Shown piece by piece: positions 53,454 to 62,661 of a stretch of 64,000 nt of DNA. The number at the start of each line of letters is the position of its first letter. The stretch's first letter is position 1. Made by a program: the position numbers and the translations under genes. The notes under the pieces were generated by a model. That model saw only the letters and a list, made by a program, of their open reading frames with translations. It was not told the origin of the DNA and did not search any database. The stretch comes from Vibrio rumoiensis (GTDB lineage: Bacteria; Pseudomonadota; Gammaproteobacteria; Enterobacterales; Vibrionaceae), in contig NZ_AP018685.1 of the NCBI RefSeq assembly GCF_002218045.2, positions 186,001-250,000 of the forward strand, in the 5' to 3' direction.

Positions 53454-53771
53454 TTAATCATCAAACGCTTCGAATTCAATGCCCATTTCGGTCATTAAGC
53501 GTTTTACTTCGGTTGGGATATCGTCTGGTCGATCTTTACGCAAATCTTCATCTGTTGGTAAAGGTTGGCCAGTATAAGCATGTAAGAATGCTTCACACAG
53601 TAGTTCACTGTTGGTCGCATGACGCAAGTTGTTGACTTGGCGGCGAGTGCGTTCATCGGTTAAGACTTTAAGAACCTTTAATGGAATAGAAACTGTGATC
53701 TTTTTGACTTGTTCACTCTTTTTTCCATGCTCTGCATACGGGCTAATGTACTCACCATTCCAATCTGCCAT
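53454..53771 (-). CDS. metJ: Methionine regulon repressor MetJ
   Basis: A 105-residue ribbon-helix-helix repressor, nearly identical in plan to E. coli MetJ. The segments EYISPYAEHGKKSEQVKKIT and RRQVNNLRHATNSELLCEAF are highly conserved. It binds tandem 8-bp met boxes when S-adenosylmethionine is bound. ATG 53771 is chosen over GTG 53774 because AAGG is better spaced. It is divergent from metBL across a region with four met boxes. Confidence 0.97.
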   Translation of the reverse strand: MADWNGEYISPYAEHGKKSEQVKKITVSIPLKVLKVLTDERTRRQVNNLRHATNSELLCEAFLHAYTGQPLPTDEDLRKDRPDDIPTEVKRLMTEMGIEFEAFDD

Positions 53772-53846
53772 CACGCACCTTCGTTATTTAATATCTGTAA
53801 TTAGTGGCTGAATGCCAATTTTAGGTGCATTTACTGCCGAAAGTAA

Positions 53847-53878
53847 AGACACTTAGATGGCTAGAGGTCTTGACGTCT
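53847..53878. promoter_or_regulatory. Four tandem met boxes between metJ and metB
   Basis: Four contiguous 8-mers resemble AGACGTCT: AGACACTT, AGATGGCT, AGAGGTCT and TGACGTCT. They should bind MetJ cooperatively and control metBL and metJ itself. Confidence 0.85.
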
Positions 53879-54094
53879 CAATTTGTGAGGGATAAAGTAT
53901 CACTCTGTCTAGCTTAAGAATAAACCATTGCAGGGTGATTTATGTGATCGCTCTTGTTTTAAAAGCGGTAAAATAATGTCTCTTTTAAAATTGAGTTGGT
54001 GCAAATAGCACTTTGGTTATATTTGGGTATAGTAGGTTTTAGTATCAGCCTCTGTGTATATTGATTGCGAATGCAAAAGGAAAGGAATACGCCA

Positions 54095-55261
54095 ATGAGT
54101 TCAAGAAAGCCAGCAACAGTCGCGGTTCGTACCGGTATTGAATCGGATAGCCAATTTCACGCGGTCGTTCCGCCTATTTATTTATCGACCAATTATGGCT
54201 TTCCTGCTTTTGGTGAAGTGCCTAAGTATGACTATACTCGCTCAGGTAATCCAAACCGTGGTTTACTTGAACAGGCGTTATCTGAACTTGAAGAAGGTGC
54301 TGGTGCGGTGATCACCAATTGCGGTACTTCAGCACTCAATTTATGGGTTTCAGCCTTTATTGGCCCTGATGATCTGATTGTTGCCCCACATGACTGTTAT
54401 GGCGGCACTTATCGCTTATTTAATACTCGAGCACAAAAAGGCGACTTTAAAGTTCAGTTTGTTGACCAATCAAACCAAGCTGAATTTGATGCTGCGATTG
54501 CTCAAAAGCCTAAATTGATTTTATTAGAAACCCCCTCAAACCCATTAGTGCGAGTGGTGGATATTGCTAAAGCTTGCACAAAAGCTAAGCAAGTCGGTGC
54601 GTTAGTAGCCGTGGATAACACCTTTTTGACACCGGTGTACCAAAAACCATTAACCTTGGGGGCCGATTTTGTGATTCACTCGACGACTAAGTACATCAAT
54701 GGTCATTCTGATGTGATTGGTGGGGTGGTTATCTCTAAAGACCCTGAGCATGTAGAAACGCTTTCATGGTGGGGCAATTGCATTGGTGCAACCGGGACAC
54801 CTTTTGATAGCTACATGACATTACGTGGCTTGCGAACCTTAGCGGCACGTATGCGAGTACATGAAGAAAGTGCTCAAGATTTGTTGGCATATTTACAGCA
54901 GCAACCATTGGTTGGCACGATTTATCATCCGAGTTTGCCGAATCATCCCGGTCACGATATTGCTAAAGCGCAGCAACGTGGTTTTGGCTCAATGTTGAGC
55001 TTTGAAATAAATGGCAGCATGGAACAGTTAAAGACCTTTGTCGGTCAATTAGAATTATTCTCTCTGGCTGAATCGTTAGGCGGAGTAGAAAGCTTGATGT
55101 GTCATCCTGCATCCATGACCCATCGAGCGATGTCAGATGAAGCACAAGCAGAAGCGGGAATCTCACCGTTACTACTACGTGTTTCTGTTGGATTAGAAGA
55201 TAGTCAGGATTTAATCGCTGATTTAGAGCAAGCTTTTAGAAAAGCACAAGAGGTAGCGTAA
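54095..55261 (+). CDS. metB: Cystathionine gamma-synthase
   Basis: A 388-residue PLP enzyme of the Cys/Met metabolism family. Typical segments are YDYTRSGNPNR, APHDCYGGTYRLF and the PLP-lysine region IHSTTKYINGHSDVIGG. It condenses O-succinylhomoserine (or the acetyl ester) with cysteine to form cystathionine. ATG 54095 (MSSRKPATVAVRTG) follows AAAGGAAAGGA and matches the family. Starts at 54065 and 54071 are less likely. metL begins immediately after its stop. Confidence 0.95.
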   Translation: MSSRKPATVAVRTGIESDSQFHAVVPPIYLSTNYGFPAFGEVPKYDYTRSGNPNRGLLEQALSELEEGAGAVITNCGTSALNLWVSAFIGPDDLIVAPHDCYGGTYRLFNTRAQKGDFKVQFVDQSNQAEFDAAIAQKPKLILLETPSNPLVRVVDIAKACTKAKQVGALVAVDNTFLTPVYQKPLTLGADFVIHSTTKYINGHSDVIGGVVISKDPEHVETLSWWGNCIGATGTPFDSYMTLRGLRTLAARMRVHEESAQDLLAYLQQQPLVGTIYHPSLPNHPGHDIAKAQQRGFGSMLSFEINGSMEQLKTFVGQLELFSLAESLGGVESLMCHPASMTHRAMSDEAQAEAGISPLLLRVSVGLEDSQDLIADLEQAFRKAQEVA

Positions 55262-57673
55262 ATGACATCCGCTCGTCAGTTACACAAATTTGGTGGTAGT
55301 AGTCTGGCCAATCCAGAGTGCTACAAACGAGTCGCCAATATCTTAAAAGAATATTCATCGCCTGCTGATCTCGTCGTGGTTTCAGCCGCCGGTAGCACCA
55401 CTAACCGTTTAATTGACTGGATTAATGCGCTTGATAAAGATGGCCGTATTGCCCATGAAATTTTGCAACAATTACGCCAATTCCAAATTGGTTTAGTCGA
55501 AGAGCTATTGCCAGAAGATAAAGCTCAGCCTTTATTGGAATTGCTAAGCCAAGAATTCATGTTATTGGGTGATATTAATGGCCCAGTCAATGACGTTATG
55601 CGAGCGAGCATTTTAGGCCATGGTGAAGTGTGGTCATCTCGCTTATTGGCCGAGTTACTTTCTCATCTCGATATGGAAGCGGTGCAACTTGACTCTCGTG
55701 ATTTTTTACGAGCTGAACGAGGGGCTCAACCAGAAGTCGATCGTGGGCGTTCACTGCCGCTATTAAAAGAAAAACTGGCCCAGCACGGTAAATTACGAGT
55801 GGTGATCACTGGATTTATGGCGCGTAATGATGCGGGTGAAACGGTATTGCTTGGACGTAATGGCTCGGACTATTCTGCTACCGTGATTGGCGCATTAGCT
55901 GAAGCCATTAGAGTGACTATTTGGAGTGATGTGGCTGGCGTATATAGCGCAGACCCTCGTAAGGTCAGTGATGCTTGTCTATTGCCATTATTACGCCTCG
56001 ATGAAGCGAGCGAATTAGCGCGTTTAGCGGCACCTGTATTACATAGCCGCACCTTGCAACCTGTCGCACAAAGTGCCATGGATTTAAGCTTACGATGCAG
56101 CTATCAACCGGAATCGGGTTCGACTCGTATTGAGCGGGTACTTGCTTCCGGTCGCGGTGCCAAAATTATCACCTCACTTGACGAAGTGCTACTGATTCAA
56201 ATTCACTTTGGCGCGGGTCATGATTTCTCTCGTTTAGAATCAGAATTAATGCGTTCGTTAACTCGCGCTCAATTACAACCATTAGCCATGCAGTCTCAAC
56301 CCGATCAAGGTTTAGTATCTTTGGCTTACACGGCTGAAATTGCGGCAAGTGCGTTGACGTATTTACAAGATACCGCAGTAGGTGCTGAAATTAAGTTACG
56401 CGAAGGCTATTCGATGGTGGCGGCCGTTGGTGCAGGGGTGACGATTAACCCTAATCATTGTTACGGTTTTTATCAGCAGCTAAAAAATGCCCCGGTTGAA
56501 TTTATCTCTGAGGCGGAATCCGGTTTAAGTTTAGTCGCTATTTTACGCAAAACGGATGTGGCTAAATTGGTGGTGGATGTCCACTCACAATTGTTCCAAG
56601 CGCAAAAGAGAGTGGCCATTGCTTTGTGTGGTAAAGGTAATATCGGTTCAAGCTGGTTGGAGTTATTTGCTGAACAAAAAGAAGAACTCGAAAAACGTCG
56701 TGGGATGAGTTTCGATTTGGTTGCGGTCATCGATAGCCAAACTTATTGGTTAGATTTGAATGGAATTGACCCTACTCAAGCATTGACACGCTTTTCTGAT
56801 GAGTCGGTTGCGAATGATGGTCAGTCTTGGCTGAAAACTTTAGCGCATCAAACCGATTATCATGAAGTGGTGGTAATGGATGTGACGGCCAGTGCTGAAT
56901 TAGCGCTTCAATATGAAGAAATCGCCGAGCATGGTATGCATCTTATTTGCGCCAATAAAGTCGCGGGATCGGCGCCTACCGAACAATATAAACGTGTTCT
57001 GAATGCCTTTGATAAAACGGGCCGCCATTGGTTGTATAACGCGACCGTTGGTGCTGGATTGCCGGTTAACTATGCGATTCGTGACCTGCGCAATAGTGGC
57101 GATCAAATTACTGCGGTTTCGGGGATCTTTTCGGGGACTTTATCTTGGTTGTTTCAACAATTTGATGGTTCGGTTCCCTTTACGGATTTAGTCGATTTAG
57201 CATGGCAGCAAGGTTTGACAGAACCGGATCCTCGTTCGGATTTAGATGGCTCGGATGTGATGCGCAAGTTGGTGATTGTGGCGCGTGAATCGGGCTTGGA
57301 AATTGAACCGGAAAATGTCAAAGTTGAATCTTTAGTGCCTGATGAGCTCAAAGATCTTTCCACCGATGATTTTTTTGATAAAGGTAAAGTGTTAAACGAG
57401 TTGTTATCAGAGCGTTTAGCCAAAGCCCAGAAGCAAGGCAAAGTGTTGCGTTATATCGCTCGCTTATCTCGAGATGGCAAAGCCACAGTTGGCGTGGAAG
57501 CTTTATTACCGGAGCATGCGCTAGCCAATTTACTACCGTGCGATAACGTTTTTGCGATTGAAAGCAAATGGTACAAAGACAACCCATTAGTGATTAAAGG
57601 TCCTGGTGCGGGAAGAGCGGTGACGGCGGGTGCTCTGCAATCGGATCTTAATCGTTTATCTAATTTGATTTAG
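55262..57673 (+). CDS. metL: Bifunctional aspartokinase II / homoserine dehydrogenase II
   Basis: An 803-residue fusion. The N-terminal aspartate kinase has KFGGSSLANPE and LGRNGSDYSATV. An ACT-like linker follows, then homoserine dehydrogenase from about 455, with NAD(P)-binding ALCGKGNIGSSWLEL, catalytic NKVAGSAPTEQY, and LDGSDVMRKLVI. It performs the first and third steps of the aspartate pathway toward methionine. Its ATG abuts the metB stop, so the two are cotranscribed under MetJ control. Confidence 0.96.
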   Translation: MTSARQLHKFGGSSLANPECYKRVANILKEYSSPADLVVVSAAGSTTNRLIDWINALDKDGRIAHEILQQLRQFQIGLVEELLPEDKAQPLLELLSQEFMLLGDINGPVNDVMRASILGHGEVWSSRLLAELLSHLDMEAVQLDSRDFLRAERGAQPEVDRGRSLPLLKEKLAQHGKLRVVITGFMARNDAGETVLLGRNGSDYSATVIGALAEAIRVTIWSDVAGVYSADPRKVSDACLLPLLRLDEASELARLAAPVLHSRTLQPVAQSAMDLSLRCSYQPESGSTRIERVLASGRGAKIITSLDEVLLIQIHFGAGHDFSRLESELMRSLTRAQLQPLAMQSQPDQGLVSLAYTAEIAASALTYLQDTAVGAEIKLREGYSMVAAVGAGVTINPNHCYGFYQQLKNAPVEFISEAESGLSLVAILRKTDVAKLVVDVHSQLFQAQKRVAIALCGKGNIGSSWLELFAEQKEELEKRRGMSFDLVAVIDSQTYWLDLNGIDPTQALTRFSDESVANDGQSWLKTLAHQTDYHEVVVMDVTASAELALQYEEIAEHGMHLICANKVAGSAPTEQYKRVLNAFDKTGRHWLYNATVGAGLPVNYAIRDLRNSGDQITAVSGIFSGTLSWLFQQFDGSVPFTDLVDLAWQQGLTEPDPRSDLDGSDVMRKLVIVARESGLEIEPENVKVESLVPDELKDLSTDDFFDKGKVLNELLSERLAKAQKQGKVLRYIARLSRDGKATVGVEALLPEHALANLLPCDNVFAIESKWYKDNPLVIKGPGAGRAVTAGALQSDLNRLSNLI

Positions 57674-57735
57674 AGAGTATTAGAGGCTGTAAGCTGTAGC
57701 TTCACTTTAATACAACGAAACGAAGAACCGAGTTA

Positions 57736-57766
57736 TGCCACTTCAAAGATTGAAGTGGCATTTTTT
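57736..57766 (+). terminator. Intrinsic terminator of metBL
   Basis: An 11-bp perfect stem (TGCCACTTCAA and its complement) with loop AGA is followed by six T. Confidence 0.95.
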
Positions 57767-57840
57767 ATTTTTGAGAGTTGCTCACCAATTATATGAATAA
57801 AATTCATGATAAGAAGATTGACTTTAGATCCTATTCAATT

Positions 57841-57872
57841 CATTCTGTAGACATATAGACGTCTAAATGACT
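57841..57872. promoter_or_regulatory. Tandem met boxes upstream of metF
   Basis: Contiguous 8-mers include AGACATAT (57849-57856), the perfect AGACGTCT (57857-57864) and a weaker AAATGACT. They lie about 110 bp before metF and should bind MetJ. Confidence 0.82.
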
Positions 57873-57983
57873 TCGAAAAATTTTTACTTAAGTATGATAG
57901 ATATAAGGATACTTTTCAGATTCATACTTTTTGGGTGAGTTAAGTTTTGATGAATTGAGTGGCTTGGCCACAGGGAGTTAAAC

Positions 57984-58871
57984 ATGAGTTATTCACACGC
58001 AGGCCACATTGATGCGTTAAATCATAATGTTGCTGATCTTGCGGGCAAAATTAATGTTTCTTTTGAATTTTTTCCACCGAGCAGTGAAAAGATGGAAGAA
58101 ACCCTGTGGAATTCAATTCACCGCTTAAAAACGCTACAACCTAAATTTGTCTCCGTTACTTACGGGGCGAATTCTGGTGAGCGTGACCGTACTCACTCAA
58201 TTATCAAAGAAATTAAAGATCAAACCGGTCTGATTGCGGCACCACACTTAACCTGTATTGATGCTTCACGTGATGAATTAAAAGAGATCGCCAAAGACTA
58301 CTGGAATAATGGTATTCGCGATATCGTGGCTTTACGTGGTGATTTACCGCCCAACGGTGGCAAACCAGATATGTACGCATCGGATTTAGTTGAATTACTA
58401 AAAGGGGTGGCAGATTTTGATATTTCGGTGGCCGCGTATCCGGAAATTCACCCTGAAGCAAAAAATGCTCAAGCGGATTTAATTAACTTAAAACGTAAAG
58501 TCGATGCTGGAGCAAATCGTGCCATTACTCAGTTTTTCTTTGATGTTGAAAGCTACTTACGGTTTCGTGACCGCTGCGTAACCGCAGGTATTGATGTAGA
58601 AATCATCCCAGGGATTTTACCTGTTTCTAATTATAAGCAAGCGAAGCGTTTTGCTGATATGACCAATGTGCGTATTCCAAGCTGGATGGCCAAGCAATAT
58701 GAAGGGTTAGATGATGATCCGGTGACACGTCAAATGGTCGGTGCAAGCCAAGCGATTGATATGGTTAGAACATTGAGTCGTGAAGGGGTGAAAGATTTTC
58801 ACTTTTATACGCTTAATCGTTCAGAAATGACCTATGCGCTTTGCCATACTCTAGGTGTTCGCCCGCGTTAA
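57984..58871 (+). CDS. metF: 5,10-methylenetetrahydrofolate reductase
   Basis: A 295-residue FAD-containing TIM barrel. The N-terminal motif SFEFFPPSSEKMEETLW and the central segments APHLTCIDASRDEL and IVALRGDLPPNGG are family hallmarks. It makes 5-methyl-tetrahydrofolate for the last step of methionine synthesis. CAGGGAG precedes the ATG. It is a single-gene unit with met boxes upstream and a strong terminator downstream. Confidence 0.96.
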   Translation: MSYSHAGHIDALNHNVADLAGKINVSFEFFPPSSEKMEETLWNSIHRLKTLQPKFVSVTYGANSGERDRTHSIIKEIKDQTGLIAAPHLTCIDASRDELKEIAKDYWNNGIRDIVALRGDLPPNGGKPDMYASDLVELLKGVADFDISVAAYPEIHPEAKNAQADLINLKRKVDAGANRAITQFFFDVESYLRFRDRCVTAGIDVEIIPGILPVSNYKQAKRFADMTNVRIPSWMAKQYEGLDDDPVTRQMVGASQAIDMVRTLSREGVKDFHFYTLNRSEMTYALCHTLGVRPR

Positions 58872-58901
58872 TTATTTTCATCAAGACCAATTATTAAAAA
58901 C

Positions 58902-58933
58902 AAAGGCTTACTGACGTTCAGTAAGCCTTTTTT
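58902..58933 (+). terminator. Intrinsic terminator of metF
   Basis: A 13-bp perfect stem (AAAGGCTTACTGA and its complement) is followed by T. It separates metF from the converging aphA. Confidence 0.95.
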
Positions 58934-58948
58934 ATCTCTGCTTGCCCA

Positions 58949-59500
58949 TTATTGCTCTGGCTGTGAAAAGGTTGCTAATTGTTGTTTCACTTCGCTTGCC
59001 CATTCAATCCAAGTACTACGCTCTAAAATATTACGCCTTAAGATTAAATGTTCCAATTTGGCGTGCTGATCAAGAGAATGATGGTTTCGATAAAATTGAT
59101 TTTCAAGTTGCTGATAGTGTTTCAATAAGGCTTCAGCTTCAGGGATAAGCAAGTCTAATTGCTGAATAAAACGGTCGGCCGATTCAACGGTGCAGGCCAT
59201 TAACTTTGCGGAAAATTCATCTCGGGTGGCTGTATAAGGGGTTGGTTGGTTAAACCATCCGGTTAATTCTGTGCGACCGAGTGAGGTAATGGTATAAATC
59301 TTTTTATCTGGTTTACCAATCTGAGGGTGAATGGTCGATGTCACCCATTCCTGTTTTGCCATCTTGGCAAGTTCCCGGTACACCTGCTGATGGCTGGCCT
59401 TCCAAAAATGTCCAACGTTATGTGAAAACGCTTTGCTGATGTCGTAGCCGGTCGCAGGCTCTCGACTTAATATGGTTAAAATAACGTAAGGCAGTGACAT
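58949..59500 (-). CDS. aphA: PadR-family quorum-sensing regulator AphA
   Basis: A 183-residue protein with a PadR-type winged helix (residues 1-85: ILTILSREPATGYDISKAF, FWKASHQQVYRELAKM, GKPDKKIYTIT) and a C-terminal dimerisation coiled coil. Segments such as RDEFSAKLMAC and the opening MSLPYVILT closely resemble V. cholerae AphA, the low-cell-density master regulator that also activates virulence genes. It lies beside ppc, as I recall for V. cholerae. The gap upstream holds a 7-bp microsatellite. Confidence 0.87.
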   Translation of the reverse strand: MSLPYVILTILSREPATGYDISKAFSHNVGHFWKASHQQVYRELAKMAKQEWVTSTIHPQIGKPDKKIYTITSLGRTELTGWFNQPTPYTATRDEFSAKLMACTVESADRFIQQLDLLIPEAEALLKHYQQLENQFYRNHHSLDQHAKLEHLILRRNILERSTWIEWASEVKQQLATFSQPEQ

Positions 59501-59653
59501 GTAAGCTTCTAATTTTCTTAATAGTAGGGATAAGATAACGTAATCGAGGCAGATTATGTACTGATGACAAAATTAATATTAAAAAAGAAGAGCTAAATCA
59601 AACCTTGTCAGCTATTTGTTTTGAATTTGACCAATAGATTGTTTGCTTTGTTT

Positions 59654-59690
59654 AAAAGAAAAAAGAAAAAAGAAAAAAGAAAAAAGAAAA
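59654..59690. repeat. Heptanucleotide A6G microsatellite upstream of aphA
   Basis: G residues recur every seven bases at 59658, 59665, 59672, 59679 and 59686 within an A tract. It lies between the ppc terminator stem and the aphA promoter region and could vary by slippage. Confidence 0.85.
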
Positions 59691-59717
59691 GCCGCACTTA
59701 GTTGATAAGTGCGGCTT
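59654..59717 (-). terminator. Intrinsic terminator of ppc
   Basis: The 12-bp perfect stem AAGCCGCACTTA/TAAGTGCGGCTT (59689-59717) leads on the - strand into the T-rich complement of the microsatellite. Confidence 0.9.
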
Positions 59718-59747
59718 CTTACATTTAGACATGACAGATTAAGAGGT

Positions 59748-62378
59748 TTAACCCGTATTACGCATACCTGCTGCGATACCTGCAATTGTCAGCATTAACG
59801 CTTCTTCTAATTCAGAAGATGGGTTATCGCTTTGACGAGTACGGTATAGCAACTCGGCTTGTAGCATGTTCAATGGCTCAACATAGATATTGCGTAAGCG
59901 AATAGACTCTAAACCCCAAGGGTCGCTTTGCATTAGGTTCTCGTTATTTTCAACGTTTAGAACCGTCACGATATCTTTTTGCAACTGTTCACGTAAACGC
60001 TCACCAAGAGGCCATAATGACTCATCGGTTAGACGTTGATCGTAGTAACGAGAAATATCAATATTACACTTAGAATACACCATTTCTAGCATGCCAAGGC
60101 GAGTAGAGAAGAATGGCCATTCGCGGCACATTTCTTCCAACATTGGCTGGTGGCCTTGTTCGATGGCGTGTTGAATCGCTTCACCCGCTCCGAGCCATGC
60201 TGGTAATACTAGACGGTTTTGGCTCCATGAGAAAATCCATGGAATAGCACGTAAGCTTTCCACGCCGCCATTTGGATTACGCTTCGAAGGACGAGAGCCT
60301 AGAGGCAATTTACCGAGTTCAAGCTCTGGTGTTGCGGCGCGGAAGTAAGGAACAAAATCCGGTTCGCCACGTACTACAGCACGATAAGCGTCACAAGAGA
60401 CATCCGAAATCGTATGCATCAGATCGCGCCATTCTTTTTTAGGCTCCGGAGGCGGAAGCAGATTGGCTTCTAAGATCGCGCTCGCGTATAGATTAAAGCT
60501 GTTCACTGCTACATCAGGCAAACCCAGCTTAAAGCGGATCATCTCACCTTGTTCGGTAACGCGTAAGCCACCTTTTAAGCTACGAGGTGGTTGAGAAAGT
60601 AGGGCAGCATGTGCTGGCGCACCACCACGACCAACTGTACCACCACGGCCGTGGAAGAGTGTAAGGTCGATACCTTCGGCGTCGGATACTTTCACCAGTT
60701 TATCCATGGCGTCGTACTGTGCCCAACCAGCGGCCATTACACCGGCATCTTTGGCTGAGTCAGAATAACCAATCATTACCATTTGGTGGTTATTGATAAA
60801 GTTGCGGTACCAATCGAGCGAGAATAATTGCTTCATGACCGCTTCAGAATTGTTCAAGTCATCTAACGTTTCAAACAGTGGGCAAACATCCATGCGGAAT
60901 TTGCAGCCCGCTTCTTGCAAAATGAGATGCACGGCTAATACGTCAGATGCGGTACGCGCCATCGAAATAACATAAGCGCCAAAGGCTTCACGTGGGTGTT
61001 CAGCCATCACTCGACAAGTATCGAGCACTTCTTGAACTTCTGGCGAAGGTTCCCAGTTACGAGGCAACAATGGACGCTTTGAGCTTAGTTCTTTAATTAA
61101 GAATTCAACTTTTTCATCTTCTGTCCATTGATCGTAGTCACCCATATCTAGGAAACGAGTCATCTCAGTAATCACATTGGAATGACGAGTACTTTCTTGG
61201 CGAATATCTAAGCGTACTAAGTGAATACCAAACGCTTTTACACGACGTAGGCTATCGAGTAATGAACCTTCTGCGATGATACTCATGCCACATTCGTGTA
61301 GTGATTGGTAACAGGCAAGTAATGGATCCCAAAGTTGTTCAACGCGCTCTAAAATTGGCAGGTTAGGTACTTCGGTTCCGTTGATACGTGCATCTAATAC
61401 GGTACACGTATTATTGAGCAGAGTACGTAAGCGCTTCAGGATGGCACGGTAAGGTTCGTGCTCTTCACCTGATAATTCGCGAACCGTATCGTTACAAGCG
61501 GTCATTGATAGCTCGGTGATCAAATCTTGAATATCGGTTAGATAAAGATCGGCCGCTTTCCAACGAGAAAGTAACAATACTTCAGCAGTAATTGGGTGGG
61601 TAACATTTGGGTTACCGTCACGGTCACCGCCCATCCAAGATGAAAAGTGTACTGGACGTGCATCGATAGGCAGCGCTTCGCCTGTGAAGTTTTTCACTCG
61701 GTCATTGAATTCACGTAAGAATTCAGGAACGGCTTGCCATAATGAGTTTTCAACGACCGCAAATCCCCATTTCGCTTCATCTAGAGGTGTTGGGCGTTGT
61801 TGGCGAATAACATCAGAGTGCCAAGATTGGGCAATCAGACCTTCTAAACGACGCTCTGTTTTCAGACGTTCACGACTAGAAAGATCACTGTGCTCTAATT
61901 GGGATAGACATTTATTAATTTTGACCAATTTATTGATCATGGTGCGGCGAGCAATTTCGGTTGGGTGTGCTGTAAGAACCAGCTCAATATTCAATTCTTT
62001 GATTGCTTGCGCGGCATTTTCTTTGCTGATGTCATTTGACGCTAACTTACCAAATAAAGAGTTAATCGCGTCTGGTTCACATACGTGCTCTTCGCAATGG
62101 CGAGAAATCGTATGAAACTGCTCTGCAATATTAGTTAAGTTAAGGAATTGACTGAAGGCATGAGCAACAGGGGTTAATTGCTCGTTAGGTAGGTTTTTTA
62201 TTTCTTCGATTAAGCTTTCTCGATCTTCCTGATTACCAGCTCGAGCTGATTTGGAAAGCTTACGAATGGTTTCAACTTTTTCAAGAATAGCATCACCATG
62301 AGCTTCTTGAATGGTTGCGCCGAGTAAGTCTCCGAGCATGCGAACATTACTCGTTAAAGCGGCATATTTTTCATTCAT
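59748..62378 (-). CDS. ppc: Phosphoenolpyruvate carboxylase
   Basis: An 876-residue enzyme. The catalytic histidine lies in VLTAHPTEIARRTMI, and the bicarbonate and PEP loops are FHGRGGTVGRGGAP and GYSDSAKDAGVMAAGWA. The C-terminus MLTIAGIAAGMRNTG is the conserved family end. It replenishes oxaloacetate by carboxylating PEP. ATG 62378 (MNEKYAALTSNVRML) follows AAGGTG; an in-frame ATG at 62411 would add eleven residues and is less likely. Confidence 0.97.
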   Translation of the reverse strand: MNEKYAALTSNVRMLGDLLGATIQEAHGDAILEKVETIRKLSKSARAGNQEDRESLIEEIKNLPNEQLTPVAHAFSQFLNLTNIAEQFHTISRHCEEHVCEPDAINSLFGKLASNDISKENAAQAIKELNIELVLTAHPTEIARRTMINKLVKINKCLSQLEHSDLSSRERLKTERRLEGLIAQSWHSDVIRQQRPTPLDEAKWGFAVVENSLWQAVPEFLREFNDRVKNFTGEALPIDARPVHFSSWMGGDRDGNPNVTHPITAEVLLLSRWKAADLYLTDIQDLITELSMTACNDTVRELSGEEHEPYRAILKRLRTLLNNTCTVLDARINGTEVPNLPILERVEQLWDPLLACYQSLHECGMSIIAEGSLLDSLRRVKAFGIHLVRLDIRQESTRHSNVITEMTRFLDMGDYDQWTEDEKVEFLIKELSSKRPLLPRNWEPSPEVQEVLDTCRVMAEHPREAFGAYVISMARTASDVLAVHLILQEAGCKFRMDVCPLFETLDDLNNSEAVMKQLFSLDWYRNFINNHQMVMIGYSDSAKDAGVMAAGWAQYDAMDKLVKVSDAEGIDLTLFHGRGGTVGRGGAPAHAALLSQPPRSLKGGLRVTEQGEMIRFKLGLPDVAVNSFNLYASAILEANLLPPPEPKKEWRDLMHTISDVSCDAYRAVVRGEPDFVPYFRAATPELELGKLPLGSRPSKRNPNGGVESLRAIPWIFSWSQNRLVLPAWLGAGEAIQHAIEQGHQPMLEEMCREWPFFSTRLGMLEMVYSKCNIDISRYYDQRLTDESLWPLGERLREQLQKDIVTVLNVENNENLMQSDPWGLESIRLRNIYVEPLNMLQAELLYRTRQSDNPSSELEEALMLTIAGIAAGMRNTG

Positions 62379-62586
62379 CGTCGTTTCACCTTGTAATTTA
62401 ATTACATCCATTTAATTTTTAGCCACTACAATCTAGCGAAAATATTTGCACTGAGTCAAATATTTGCCGTGATTGTGTAAAAATAATACCAATATTATTG
62501 ATGCAAATCAGTTATCAGAAGATGGGTAAATTGATTTGGTTGTTGTGTAAACCCTTTGTTATTTATACCTTATTTCATCATGTTAA

Positions 62587-62611
62587 CCGCATTCATATTC
62601 ATAGAATGCGG
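62587..62611. repeat. Hairpin downstream of argE
   Basis: Arms CCGCATTC (62587-62594) and GAATGCGG (62604-62611) pair perfectly around nine bases. It lies 50 bp past the argE stop and has no T run, so it is at best a weak terminator. Confidence 0.5.
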
Positions 62612-62661
62612 CATGATTCATTCTTTCAATTTGTCAGATTGTATCCAATTCGCTCGTCGAT

